Of a stretch of DNA of 64,000 bases, positions 27,068 to 35,442 are shown in pieces. The stretch spans positions 2,418,001 through 2,482,000 of the forward strand of contig NZ_CP162005.1 in assembly GCF_040822065.1 (NCBI RefSeq), read 5' to 3'. Source of the DNA: Pedobacter sp. WC2423. GTDB lineage: Bacteria > Bacteroidota > Bacteroidia > Sphingobacteriales > Sphingobacteriaceae. How positions within the stretch are numbered: the stretch's first letter is position 1; each line of letters begins with the position of its first letter. Position numbers and translations under genes: made by a program. A model generated the notes under the pieces. The model searched no databases. It had not been told where the DNA came from and worked only from the letters and a program-made list of their open reading frames with translations.

Positions 27068-27630
27068 TAAGTTTTATAGGGTTTAATCCTGCTTAACCAA
27101 CTTTTCAGGAACCTGGCCTGTGTTCCTTTTGCGATCGAACTGTAAAATGCCTGTCTTTTACTGTTATATATTAAAGTAAGTTTAGCTGGGTCATTTGTAT
27201 TGACTGCGTGGATAGTTATAGGGCCTATAATGCCATCTGTGGCCAGATTCAGCGCAGAAACCTGGTTAACCGTATCCTGTAAATATTTAGCAGCCCTTAC
27301 CGTTCCGGAATTTACTCCGAAATCATAAACTGTATTGGCCAGCTGCTGGTCATGAACCAAGCCCAGTTGATTGATGTCCCAGAAATTCTGTTTGTAAAAA
27401 GTCCGGATCAGTTCAGTCAGCTGCGCATTGGATTTTGCTTTGCGGTTAATCAGTGCAGCAGAAATTCCTTCTGTATCTTTCAGCCCGTCAATGATCAGCC
27501 AGCCTCTCCATTCCGACCAGTTGTTTCTGGAAATACCAGCATAAGTTTCCCCTCCTTTATCATTCGGATCATGCACATATCCACCTTCATTTATTCCTGT
27601 TAACTGTTCTGCTATTTTAAAATCACTCAT
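27067..27630 (-). CDS. GH108-type N-acetylmuramidase (phage-like lysozyme)
   Basis: A 187-residue endolysin-like enzyme. The N-terminal motif ITGINEGGYVHDPNDKGG-type signature (Glu15 in NEGGYV, then DPNDKGGETYAGISR) is the GH108 muramidase active site; the C-terminal half (ATDGIIGPITIHAVN) has the peptidoglycan-binding-3 domain that normally accompanies it. It would cut the MurNAc-GlcNAc backbone. There is no signal peptide, so release to the periplasm needs a holin or similar pore. It is the first gene of a cluster divergent from an S24 repressor, with an operator-like palindrome between. Confidence 0.9.
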   Translation of the reverse strand: MSDFKIAEQLTGINEGGYVHDPNDKGGETYAGISRNNWSEWRGWLIIDGLKDTEGISAALINRKAKSNAQLTELIRTFYKQNFWDINQLGLVHDQQLANTVYDFGVNSGTVRAAKYLQDTVNQVSALNLATDGIIGPITIHAVNTNDPAKLTLIYNSKRQAFYSSIAKGTQARFLKSWLSRIKPYKT

Positions 27631-27705
27631 GTTTTTGGCCTCCGGATATTATGCTTGTTAATTATCTATTTCTTGTCTGATCCTATTTTTTGTACATTTA
27701 CTTCG

Positions 27706-27770
27706 TTGTACGATACAAATATAATATAGAATATTCTATATTTGCAATACATAAATAGAATATTCTTTAA
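27706..27770. promoter_or_regulatory. Divergent promoters with two operator-like palindromes
   Basis: A perfect 18-bp palindrome, ATATAGAATATTCTATAT (27724-27741), and a second 10-bp core, AGAATATTCT (27757-27766), lie 29 bp apart centre to centre. A -7 box TATATTTG reads toward the muramidase (minus strand, 27723-27716), with a TTG 21 bases upstream of it. Another TATATTTG (27737-27744) reads toward the repressor gene. The first palindrome therefore sits between the -33 and -7 elements of the muramidase promoter and overlaps the repressor's -7 box. This is the expected arrangement for a repressor that controls itself and the cluster. Confidence 0.7.
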
Positions 27771-27776
27771 ATAATC

Positions 27777-28535
27777 ATGGAAAATACTGAGAACCAAAGA
27801 CTTAAAATATTCAGAAAATCACTCAACAAAACCCAAATGGAGTTCGGAGAGGTCACTGGATTAAAACAGGGAAGTTTTGCAGATGTCGAAAGAGGCAAAG
27901 TGAAGGTTTCCGGAGATATTAAAAACGCACTTCATAAAGAATTTTCTTTAAATATAGAATGGCTGGAAACCGGTCAGGGAGAAATGACTGTAATCAGTGC
28001 AAAACCAAACGCCAGGTCAATCGGTGAAATACAATATCCCCTGGAATTTACGGATTCCCCATTTATAGATCTGGGAGAAGGACAGTACTTAATGGTCGTA
28101 CCTTTAGTTAATGAATATGCTTATGCCGGCTATTTGTCCGGTTATAAAGACCCAGAGTATTTAGAAGTATTACCAAAGCATACAATAATCGTGGACAAAT
28201 ATCATAAAGGCAGTTACAGGGCATTTGAAATAGTTGGTGACAGTATGGACGACAATACCAAAGAAAGTATCAGCGATGGAAGTATTGCTACCGGAAGAGA
28301 AATTCAGCAGCATCTGTGGACTTCTAAATTCCATACCCACAGATTTAAAGATTATGTGATAGTACATCGCAGAATGGGAATTATTGCGAAACGAATCTCC
28401 AATCATGATACTGAAACTGGTATCATTACCTGCCATTCCTTAAATCCTGATAAAGTTGCTTATCCTGATTTCGATATTCACCTTGATGAGGTGAAGCAGA
28501 TGTTTAATATTGTCAATGTCCTGCAGAAAAGATAA
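27777..28535 (+). CDS. CI/LexA-like transcriptional repressor (HTH plus S24 peptidase)
   Basis: A 252-residue phage-type repressor. Residues 8-65 form an XRE-like helix-turn-helix (KTQMEFGEVTGLKQGSFADV). The C-terminal S24 domain has the catalytic Ser156 in EIVGDSMDD and Lys205 in IIAKRI. An Ala-Gly pair (A117-G118 in AYAGYLSGYKDPEY) lies where LexA and CI are self-cleaved, so SOS induction by RecA is plausible. It is divergent from the muramidase operon, with palindromic candidate operators in between. It most likely represses that operon and itself. Confidence 0.88.
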   Translation: MENTENQRLKIFRKSLNKTQMEFGEVTGLKQGSFADVERGKVKVSGDIKNALHKEFSLNIEWLETGQGEMTVISAKPNARSIGEIQYPLEFTDSPFIDLGEGQYLMVVPLVNEYAYAGYLSGYKDPEYLEVLPKHTIIVDKYHKGSYRAFEIVGDSMDDNTKESISDGSIATGREIQQHLWTSKFHTHRFKDYVIVHRRMGIIAKRISNHDTETGIITCHSLNPDKVAYPDFDIHLDEVKQMFNIVNVLQKR

Positions 28536-28592
28536 ATAAGAAAGATTTGATGTGCTGACGATAAGCAATACAATTAGTCAGCACATCAGGTT

Positions 28593-28937
28593 TTACTTCA
28601 GGAAAGCACCATCTACAATAAACAATTTCACCCCATGTTCAGAAAACGTGCGGTGTGAACTCAATTCGTCTGAAACCTGGTAAGACATCCCTTTCGTTAA
28701 TTTATGCTGGCTGCCATCAGCTAGTTCTGAGACCATTTCGCCTTCAATACAGTAAATGATATGTCCTTTGGAACACCAATGATCTGCTTTATAGTTTTTA
28801 GAATATTCTACTATCCTGATTCGCAAATCACCAAATTCCAGGGTTTTCCAATACGCTACACCCGTTTCTCCCGGATGCTGGGTTGCGGGAACATTTTCCC
28901 AATCTGTGTGCTGAAAAGGAATACCTTCCAATTGCAT
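28593..28937 (-). CDS. Small cupin-fold protein (DHCW-motif type)
   Basis: A 114-residue single-domain cupin from ATG 28937; the upstream ATG at 29006 would add an unlike 23-residue stretch. It contains ADHWCSKGHIIYCIEGEM, corresponding to the first cupin motif with His and Cys in place of the usual HxH, and GMSYQVSDELSSHRTFSEHG for the second. I associate this with the uncharacterised DHCW-motif cupins. No enzyme activity can be assigned. It converges on the S24 repressor gene and contains, at 28799-28810, a copy of the palindrome TAGAATATTCTA. Confidence 0.75.
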   Translation of the reverse strand: MQLEGIPFQHTDWENVPATQHPGETGVAYWKTLEFGDLRIRIVEYSKNYKADHWCSKGHIIYCIEGEMVSELADGSQHKLTKGMSYQVSDELSSHRTFSEHGVKLFIVDGAFLK

Positions 28938-29036
28938 AGTATAAAAGATTAATTGAATACACAAGATAGTATTTTCCCGGATTGTTCCTTTAAAGATTAA
29001 ATACAAGGTTATAATCTTATTATTATTTTAATATTT

Positions 29037-29044
29037 TACCTTTG
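29037..29044 (+). promoter_or_regulatory. -7 box TACCTTTG
   Basis: A perfect TAnnTTTG match, 127 bases before the Hsp70-like start, implying a leader of about 120 bases. No clear -33 element was seen. Confidence 0.4.
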
Positions 29045-29170
29045 CACGCGCCAAAACAGACTATATCAATCTGAATGGTCTGTAAGCACTTCAATCTATC
29101 ATTTAATCAATGACCGAAAGAAGATTGCCTGTATAAAAATTAAGTATAAAACAATATTTCCCCTTTTGAG

Positions 29171-30442
29171 ATGAGTAAGTTTCTATATGGAATTGATTTT
29201 GGAACAACCAATTCTGCACTATCTATTTATGACGAAGAAAAAAATGAAATCATCGATACGATAACAGTTCCTTCCCTTTTGTATTTTCAACAAGAACAAA
29301 GTGCAACCCAGCCATTAAATTATGTAGTGGGTGAAAATGCGATCGACGCTTATCTAAGCGATGGAATGAAAGGAAGATTCATCAAATCTATCAAGCAAAT
29401 CTTATCTAGAAGCAGCTTTATAGAAACCAGGATCCACAATAAAAGATATAATGCATCCGATCTGGTTGCTTTAATTCTGAAAGATCTAAAAACAAAAGCC
29501 GATGAGATTATCGGATTTGACTGTAAAAAGGCTGTAATTGGCCGCCCTGTATTTTTTGATGACGATAGCACTGCTAAAGATACACTGGCACAAACAAGGT
29601 TGAGTAAAGCAGCCGAAAATGCTGGTTTTACAGCAGTCCGCTTTCAATTTGAGCCAATTGGAGCAGCTTTTGCCTATGAGAAGACCATCACGAAAAAAGA
29701 AAAAGTACTGGTAGCCGATTTAGGTGGAGGAACAACAGATTTCACTTACCTGGTGCTGAATCCTGATAATGTTGGCAATAAAGACAGAAGAGATGATATG
29801 ATGGCCTCGGGAGGTATTTATATTGGCGGAGATAGCTTTGATTCTGCCTTTATGTGGGATAAAGGAACACCTTACTTCGGAAAAAACACTTTATATGAGG
29901 CTACACCGGGAAAAGTCCTGACTGTTCCGATGTCATTGTTTGCAAATATCTGTACCTGGGATAAAATGAACTTTTTTAATGGCCTGAGAATACAGAAGGA
30001 CTTACAGGATTATTATCATTATTCTAAAAAAGACAGGAAATTCAAGAACCTGATTACATTGATTGAGAATAACCTGGGCTATTCTATATTTCGTGCTATA
30101 GAAAAAACAAAGATTACTTTGTCTGATGAGCAGGTTTCTCCATTTAGCTATTCAAATATGGAAATTGAAATCGACGAAGAAGTTTCCAAAGAACAATACG
30201 CTGCTGTAATTGAGAAAGACATCAAAAAGATCAGTGTTTATCTGGATGAATTTATGTTAAAAAACAATATCAAAGCAGAAGAAATTGATAGTTTATTCCT
30301 TACTGGCGGAAGTTCACTGGTTGGAGGTGTACAAGATCTTTTTAAGAATAAATTCCCTCATATCCCGGTAAATTCGGGAGACAATTTTACCAGTGTTGCC
30401 AAGGGCCTTGCTTATAGCGGCTACTTATTTGATGCAGATTAA
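29171..30442 (+). CDS. Hsp70-family protein (YegD-like)
   Basis: A 423-residue actin-fold ATPase. It has the Hsp70 phosphate-1 motif GIDFGTTNSALSIYD, phosphate-2 VLVADLGGGTTDFTYLVL and the adenosine motif FLTGGSSLVGGVQDLF. It ends right after the nucleotide-binding domain, without the substrate-binding and lid domains of DnaK, as in E. coli YegD. The EPIGAAFAYE segment is also conserved. It is probably a cytoplasmic chaperone-like ATPase of unknown client. It stands alone, with a ~120-base leader. Confidence 0.88.
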   Translation: MSKFLYGIDFGTTNSALSIYDEEKNEIIDTITVPSLLYFQQEQSATQPLNYVVGENAIDAYLSDGMKGRFIKSIKQILSRSSFIETRIHNKRYNASDLVALILKDLKTKADEIIGFDCKKAVIGRPVFFDDDSTAKDTLAQTRLSKAAENAGFTAVRFQFEPIGAAFAYEKTITKKEKVLVADLGGGTTDFTYLVLNPDNVGNKDRRDDMMASGGIYIGGDSFDSAFMWDKGTPYFGKNTLYEATPGKVLTVPMSLFANICTWDKMNFFNGLRIQKDLQDYYHYSKKDRKFKNLITLIENNLGYSIFRAIEKTKITLSDEQVSPFSYSNMEIEIDEEVSKEQYAAVIEKDIKKISVYLDEFMLKNNIKAEEIDSLFLTGGSSLVGGVQDLFKNKFPHIPVNSGDNFTSVAKGLAYSGYLFDAD

Positions 30443-30702
30443 TGTAAATCCTTTTAACATTAAACACCAGGACCGGACTCCGGCAATATTCCATTAAAAT
30501 CGAAGATTGCGATAATTTCGAAATCAATCAATTGATAACCGGGGCTAATCTTATTAATCACCCGCCTGGTCATCACTCCATAATAATACAATTGTCAACA
30601 TCGCATTTCAGTTTGCTCAATATGGCCTTTTCCTGGAGATTAAGGCTATATTGGGTATAACAGCTTTATTTTAAATAAGGCTATCATTTTAAAACCCCTT
30701 TT

Positions 30703-31359
30703 ATGAAGATTGAAGCAATTGAATTACTGAGTAATAATATAATAGAAACAGAGCAGTTTTACAATAACATACTCAACATCAAAACCAATTCAAAAAATGA
30801 GGATGAAGTATCTTTTCTGGTTGGAACAACAAGGGTATCTTTTCAAAAATCAACTGTTGAACATCCTAACTATCACCTTGCATTTGACATCCCGAATAAT
30901 AAGCTGGGAGAAGCCTTTAATTGGCTTGAACAAAGAACAACAATATTACCAGTAACAGATGACAGTCAGTTTTCTACTTTTGAAGCCTGGAATGCGAAAT
31001 CATTCTATTTTTATGATAACAATGGAAACCTGCTTGAATTGATCTGCCGTTTTGATGCCGATAATCAATCTGATGCTGTATTTGATAACAGGAGCATATT
31101 ATTTGTCAGTGAAATTGGTATTGTGACCAGCGATGTATTGTCAACCGCAGAAGAATTAATCAGCCAGTATGGACTTGAGTACTATGCTAAACAACCTAAA
31201 ACAGAAAACTTTGCAGTTTTAGGTGATGAAAACGGATTACTGATCCTGGTTACTCCAGATAGAAACTGGTTCCCGACCACAAAAAAAGCACAGGCGTTTG
31301 AAGCTAAGGTTCAACTGAGTACAACAGATCGGGCACATCAGGAGCTATTGATCAAATAA
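30703..31359 (+). CDS. VOC/glyoxalase-fold protein
   Basis: A 218-residue protein with two vicinal-oxygen-chelate halves. The first shows ELLSNNIIETEQFYNNIL, VSFLVGTTRVSFQ, NYHLAFDIPN and SFYFYDNNGNLLELICR, the usual beta-alpha-beta-beta-beta order with a Glu metal ligand. The second half (EIGIVTSDVLSTAEELISQY) is a weaker repeat. Members include dioxygenases, glyoxalase I and resistance proteins; the substrate is unknown. It is a single gene. Confidence 0.8.
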   Translation: MKIEAIELLSNNIIETEQFYNNILNIKTNSKNEDEVSFLVGTTRVSFQKSTVEHPNYHLAFDIPNNKLGEAFNWLEQRTTILPVTDDSQFSTFEAWNAKSFYFYDNNGNLLELICRFDADNQSDAVFDNRSILFVSEIGIVTSDVLSTAEELISQYGLEYYAKQPKTENFAVLGDENGLLILVTPDRNWFPTTKKAQAFEAKVQLSTTDRAHQELLIK

Positions 31360-31424
31360 TAGAATTCATATTCCTGCAAAACAGGTCTGTTATCATTTTA
31401 ACAGGACTGTTTTCTAAAGGTTTA

Positions 31425-32078
31425 TTAATAGTTATTATCCAGGATCTTTTGAAGAACCGATTGTGACTGACTCATCTTTTTACTCCTGATCGCTTTAAAT
31501 AACTGCTCATGTAAATGATGGTTCATTGCAAAACGACTAATCCCCTGTTTCTCACGGGCAGCAAAGAAATTGCGCATGATCAATGTAAAACTATCATACA
31601 AATCAGACAATACAGGATTTAAAGAAGCCTGGGCAATAGCTGTATGAAAGGCAATATCCGCATCTACACAACGCTGAGGGTCTTCATCTTCAATAGCCGA
31701 CTTACGATTTCCCAAAGCCAGTTCAATCTCTTTAAGCTGCTCCTCGCTACGGTTTTGTGTAGCCAGCTTTACGATTTCTTTCTCCAGCAACCGTCTTACT
31801 GCATTCACATCATCAAAATCAGCACGTCTTAACCGCTGTTCGATACTGACCTCCTGGAAAATGGTATTTACAAACGTACCTGACCCTTGCTGCACCTTCA
31901 GGATTCCCGAAATGGCTAAAGTTTTAATCGCTTCCCTGATACTGGAACGTCCTACGCCATATAATTTCATCAGCTCAGGTTCAGCAGGGATTTTCTCACC
32001 CGCTTTGTACTTTCCCTGAGAGATATCCTCTTTGATCAGGTTAATTACTTTCTCGTAAAGTTTGATAGAGTTGCTCAA
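31425..32078 (-). CDS. GntR-family regulator, FadR type (FCD domain)
   Basis: A 217-residue regulator. The winged helix-turn-helix shows SIKLYEKVINLIKEDISQGK and ELMKLYGVGRSSIREAIKTL followed by the wing KVQQGSGTFV. The C-terminal helical FCD domain (residues ~85-217) carries the ligand/metal-type segment DADIAFHTAIAQAS. I prefer the TTG at 32078, preceded by AAGGA at proper spacing, because an ATG at 32117 would place an operator-like repeat inside the coding region and adds an unlike N-terminus. It is divergent from the oxalate-decarboxylase-like gene, and three identical sites lie around both starts. Confidence 0.88.
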   Translation of the reverse strand: MSNSIKLYEKVINLIKEDISQGKYKAGEKIPAEPELMKLYGVGRSSIREAIKTLAISGILKVQQGSGTFVNTIFQEVSIEQRLRRADFDDVNAVRRLLEKEIVKLATQNRSEEQLKEIELALGNRKSAIEDEDPQRCVDADIAFHTAIAQASLNPVLSDLYDSFTLIMRNFFAAREKQGISRFAMNHHLHEQLFKAIRSKKMSQSQSVLQKILDNNY

Positions 32079-32096
32079 AATAATTCCTTTGTCACA

Positions 32097-32109
32097 AACA
32101 TACGATGTT
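32097..32109. promoter_or_regulatory. Candidate GntR operator 1
   Basis: AACATACGATGTT, an AACAT-N3-ATGTT inverted repeat, lies 18 bases before the preferred TTG start of the GntR gene. It matches the two sites at 32218 and 32237 in all but one base. This position suggests autoregulation. Confidence 0.6.
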
Positions 32110-32217
32110 TCTTTCAAACATCCTTATATCTATTCTGTTTTTAGCCACTAAAAAACTAAAAAAACAATATCAAACCTCGAATATATGTTTACAACGGCTA
32201 TAACTGTGTTCATCACA

Positions 32218-32249
32218 AACATATGATGTTAAAAGAAACATATGATGTT
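32218..32249. promoter_or_regulatory. Candidate GntR operators 2 and 3
   Basis: Two identical copies of AACATATGATGTT (32218-32230 and 32237-32249) are spaced 19 bp centre to centre. They lie upstream of a -7 box TATATTTG (32277-32284) of the bicupin gene. FadR-type GntR proteins bind short inverted repeats of this kind as dimers. Confidence 0.65.
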
Positions 32250-32276
32250 TTATTTTAAATTGTCATTTATGCATTC

Positions 32277-32284
32277 TATATTTG
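32277..32284 (+). promoter_or_regulatory. -7 box of the bicupin gene
   Basis: TATATTTG, a perfect TAnnTTTG, 22 bases before the ATG at 32307. It is immediately downstream of the paired GntR-type sites. Confidence 0.55.
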
Positions 32285-32306
32285 CTTCATATTAATCTAA
32301 AAAATT

Positions 32307-33482
32307 ATGGCAACTACAAGACGTGGATTCATTTCCGCAGCATCTTTATCCACCTTTGGTTTAGTAACAGCTGCAACAAGCCTGAATTTATTAATCCCTC
32401 AAAAGGCTGATGCAGCGGTAAAATCAACGGTAAAAAAAGGACCAGATGGTCCGCAGGCAGAATTGGAAGATTTTGTTTATGATATTGAAAATGGAAGTAC
32501 AGGCTGGACAGGCACTGGTGGAACTGCCAAAGAAGCCACTGTCGAAGAATTTCCTGTTTCTCAAAGTATAGCAGCTGTAATTATGCGGCTGAATCCAGGT
32601 AGCTTCCGTGAATTGCACTGGCATTCTATTGCAGCAGAATGGGCCTATATTTTAGAGGGTAAGGTACGTACAACAGTCGTTTCTCCTGACGGGACAACAT
32701 CGACAGATGATTTTGAAAAAGGTGACATCTGGTATTTTCCAAAAGGTCATGGCCATTGCTTACAATGTTTAGGAGATGAGCATTGTTTATTCCTGCTGGG
32801 TTTTGATAACGGCCACTTTTCTGAATTTGGAACATTTAGCTCAACAGATTGGATCAGCCACATCTCTCCGGAAATTATGGCACGTAACTCAGGATTATCA
32901 GCGAGCACATTTGCCGCTTTCCTGCACAAAGAACTTTACATCGGTACCGGAAAAATAGCTACAGCACCAAGGCAGCAAAACTTAGATCCTGATATCCCAA
33001 CCAGCAGCTCTGCGCATAAGTTCCGTATGGAAAAAGACGGGATATTTCAACAATTTGCAGGTGGTTCTACCAGAAAAGTTTCTTCTAAAGAGTTTCCTAT
33101 CCAAACTACATTAACTGCATTACGTATGGATATTGAACCAGGTGCGATCCGTGAACTTCACTGGCATCCAAATGCCGATGAATGGCAATATGTAATGAGC
33201 GGAAAAGGAAACCTGAGTATTTTTGGTTCACATGGACGTGTAAAAACAATGGCTTATAAGAAAGGAATGGTTTCTTTTATCAAACAAGGTTACGGTCATT
33301 ACATAGAAAACACAGGTACAGAAACGCTTAAATTGATTATACTTTTTAACGCTCCTGAATACCAGGAAATTTCACTGAATGATTGGTTAAGTGCCAACCC
33401 GGCACAGCTTGTTCAAGATCATTTTGGTATTACACCAGCGCAGACAGCTACACTTGCACATCATAAAAAAGGTATTTTTTAA
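32307..33482 (+). CDS. Tat-exported oxalate-decarboxylase-like bicupin
   Basis: A 391-residue protein with a twin-arginine signal (TTRRGFISAA, Arg5-Arg6) and two cupin domains. Domain 1 binds metal through His104, His106, Glu111 and His150; domain 2 through His285, His287, Glu292 and His331. This fits the Mn-dependent OxdC/OxdD family, which splits oxalate into formate and CO2. The active-site lid, SENST in Bacillus OxdC, reads SEFGT here (residues 172-176) and keeps the key Glu173. The changed lid could alter decarboxylase versus oxidase activity or substrate. It is flanked by GntR-type operators and its likely regulator. Confidence 0.85.
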   Translation: MATTRRGFISAASLSTFGLVTAATSLNLLIPQKADAAVKSTVKKGPDGPQAELEDFVYDIENGSTGWTGTGGTAKEATVEEFPVSQSIAAVIMRLNPGSFRELHWHSIAAEWAYILEGKVRTTVVSPDGTTSTDDFEKGDIWYFPKGHGHCLQCLGDEHCLFLLGFDNGHFSEFGTFSSTDWISHISPEIMARNSGLSASTFAAFLHKELYIGTGKIATAPRQQNLDPDIPTSSSAHKFRMEKDGIFQQFAGGSTRKVSSKEFPIQTTLTALRMDIEPGAIRELHWHPNADEWQYVMSGKGNLSIFGSHGRVKTMAYKKGMVSFIKQGYGHYIENTGTETLKLIILFNAPEYQEISLNDWLSANPAQLVQDHFGITPAQTATLAHHKKGIF

Positions 33483-33540
33483 CAAAAATCCCCTGCTCCT
33501 TGTGGTTCAGGGGATTTCATACAGCTTGCCATCCTTGTAT

Positions 33541-34476
33541 TTAAACTAAAAGCATAATTGCCCATAGAGAAACTGAAGAAATAGCTATCCATAAGATAAG
33601 TCCTTGTAAAAAAGGTTTGATTCCGACAGCTTTAACGACTTTAAATGATAAGCCGCTTCCTATCAGAAATAAGGTGAGTGTTAAACCCGTTTTAGCTACG
33701 CTGACCACATATGGAGCGAACGATTTAATAAAAGGCAAGTAAGTATTTGCTAACATTGCCAGTATAAATAACCCAATGAAATAGGGTATTTTAACTTTCT
33801 TCTGGTCACTTTTAAAGATAAAGGCAGTACCAAACGCTATAGGGATAATCCATAGCGCCCTTGCCAGTTTAACAGTGGTTGCAATCTGTAAAGCCTGTTC
33901 ACCATACTTACTGGCTGCCCCAACCACAGAACTCGTATCATGGATCGATATGGCGCACCAGATTCCAAACTGGCTTTGTGACAAATTCAATGCATGTCCT
34001 ATGCCTGGAAATATAAATAAAGCAGCAGAATTCAATATAAATACGATACCTAACGACGCAGAAATCTCTTTTTCCCCGGCTTTCATTACCGGAGACAAGG
34101 CTGCAATAGCACTTCCACCGCAAATAGCCGTACCAGCAGAGATCAAAAAAGAGGTTTTGCATTCGGTCTTAAATAACTTACCCAAAATAAAACCCAGTGT
34201 GAGCACGCCAAAAATTGAAGCGACTGTGAATAAGAAACCTTCCCGGCCAGCTTTTAATGCAAATGACAAGTTCATTCCAAATCCCATTCCGATTACGGCT
34301 AGTTTGAGCAGCCAGTTAGTTGCTTTGTGATGGAGATTAAGAAATGGATGTGCCATGAGCTGCGCAATTGCAAGCCCCAGCAAAAGAGCCAGTGGAGGAG
34401 ACATTAAAGGGAGCAGACAAAATAGTGCAGCAGCAATAAATATAATTTTACGGGTATTCAGGCTCAATGACATCAT
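33541..34476 (-). CDS. YeiH/UPF0324-type membrane transporter
   Basis: A 311-residue integral membrane protein with about ten hydrophobic segments. Conserved family stretches include GMGFGMNLSFALKAG, SAGTAICGGSAIAALSPV and ISIHDTSSVVGAASKYG, which mark the PF03601 family annotated as putative sulfate exporters; the true substrate is not well established. A LysR regulator lies upstream on the same strand, reminiscent of the yeiH/yeiE pairing in enterobacteria, where the regulator has been linked to sulfite. Cotranscription is possible across the 69-base gap. Confidence 0.85.
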   Translation of the reverse strand: MMSLSLNTRKIIFIAAALFCLLPLMSPPLALLLGLAIAQLMAHPFLNLHHKATNWLLKLAVIGMGFGMNLSFALKAGREGFLFTVASIFGVLTLGFILGKLFKTECKTSFLISAGTAICGGSAIAALSPVMKAGEKEISASLGIVFILNSAALFIFPGIGHALNLSQSQFGIWCAISIHDTSSVVGAASKYGEQALQIATTVKLARALWIIPIAFGTAFIFKSDQKKVKIPYFIGLFILAMLANTYLPFIKSFAPYVVSVAKTGLTLTLFLIGSGLSFKVVKAVGIKPFLQGLILWIAISSVSLWAIMLLV

Positions 34477-34545
34477 CTTTGTTTTTTATCGTACAAAGAT
34501 GCCCCTGACAACCCTGCAGGTCAAATTGCCAATATTAATCCGCCA

Positions 34546-35442
34546 TTACTTCAGGTTATGAGTTAATTGCGCATGCCTCAAAAAAACTTCCGATAATCCA
34601 TCCAGTTTGCCCTGAAGATGAATAAAATAGAAATTACGTTCTATATTCAGCCCGGCTACATCGATCACTCTTAAAGTTCCACGCTGAAGTTCATTAGTTA
34701 ATGCATGTATGGATACGAAAGCCAGGCAATTGGAATGCATTAAGTATGATTTGATACTTTCAGTACTTCCAAGATGTATTTCTACTTTAAGATCCGACAC
34801 CCGCATTCCAATCTCTTTTAAAGCATAGTCTATAACTTCGAGTGTGCCTGACCCCTGCTCACGCATTACAAAGGAATTCTCCAGCAGCAATTCTTTACTC
34901 AGTTCAGATTTTTTAACCAAAGGATGATGCTGACCGCAAACCAGTACAATTTCATCCCTGATAAATTCGGTATAACTGATTTCCTGATGTTTAGATCTTC
35001 CTTCGATAATCCCAAGCTGAATCTCTTTATCGAGTAAAGCTTTCTCAATCTGTTCTGTATTTCCATTCATCAGGTTGATCGCTATCGCACTGAATTTATT
35101 CCTGAAGCCGGCAAGAATTGGTGCAATTACATAATTTGAAACCGTAGTGCTGGCCCCCATTGCTAAAATCCCTTCTTTTTTATGGACCATTGCATTCATA
35201 TCAAAATCAATATTCCGATAAATATCAAATAGTGATTCCGTATGACTGAGCAATACTTCTCCGGCTGGGGTCAGCTGAATTTTATTCCCTTTGCGTTCAA
35301 AAAGCTTATTGTCATATTGCTGTTCCAATTCATAAATATGCTTGGTAACCGCAGGCTGCGTGATGAATAAAGCACCCGCAGCTTTAGTAAAACTAAGCCG
35401 TTTAGCTACGGTATAAAAAACTTCTAAGCGAAAGTCTGACAT
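34546..35442 (-). CDS. LysR-family transcriptional regulator
   Basis: A 298-residue LysR protein: N-terminal winged helix (FYTVAKRLSFTKAAGALFIT, QPAVTKHIYELEQQY, LFERKGNKIQLTPAG) and a periplasmic-binding-like effector domain (LAMGASTTVSNYVIAPILAG, MREQGSGTLEVIDYAL). The effector part resembles CysB/YeiE-type regulators. It precedes the YeiH-type transporter on the same strand and probably controls it. The ligand is unknown. A TATG-N5-CATA half-palindrome lies in the upstream gap near 35505 but is too weak to call an operator. Confidence 0.9.
   Translation of the reverse strand: MSDFRLEVFYTVAKRLSFTKAAGALFITQPAVTKHIYELEQQYDNKLFERKGNKIQLTPAGEVLLSHTESLFDIYRNIDFDMNAMVHKKEGILAMGASTTVSNYVIAPILAGFRNKFSAIAINLMNGNTEQIEKALLDKEIQLGIIEGRSKHQEISYTEFIRDEIVLVCGQHHPLVKKSELSKELLLENSFVMREQGSGTLEVIDYALKEIGMRVSDLKVEIHLGSTESIKSYLMHSNCLAFVSIHALTNELQRGTLRVIDVAGLNIERNFYFIHLQGKLDGLSEVFLRHAQLTHNLK

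Noticed and set aside
28593..29006. Longer cupin from ATG 29006
   Set aside because: The extra 23 residues are hydrophobic and unlike the family; ATG 28937 fits better.
33875..34330. 151-codon open frame antisense to the YeiH-type transporter
   Set aside because: Shadow of a membrane protein gene; no independent start or function.
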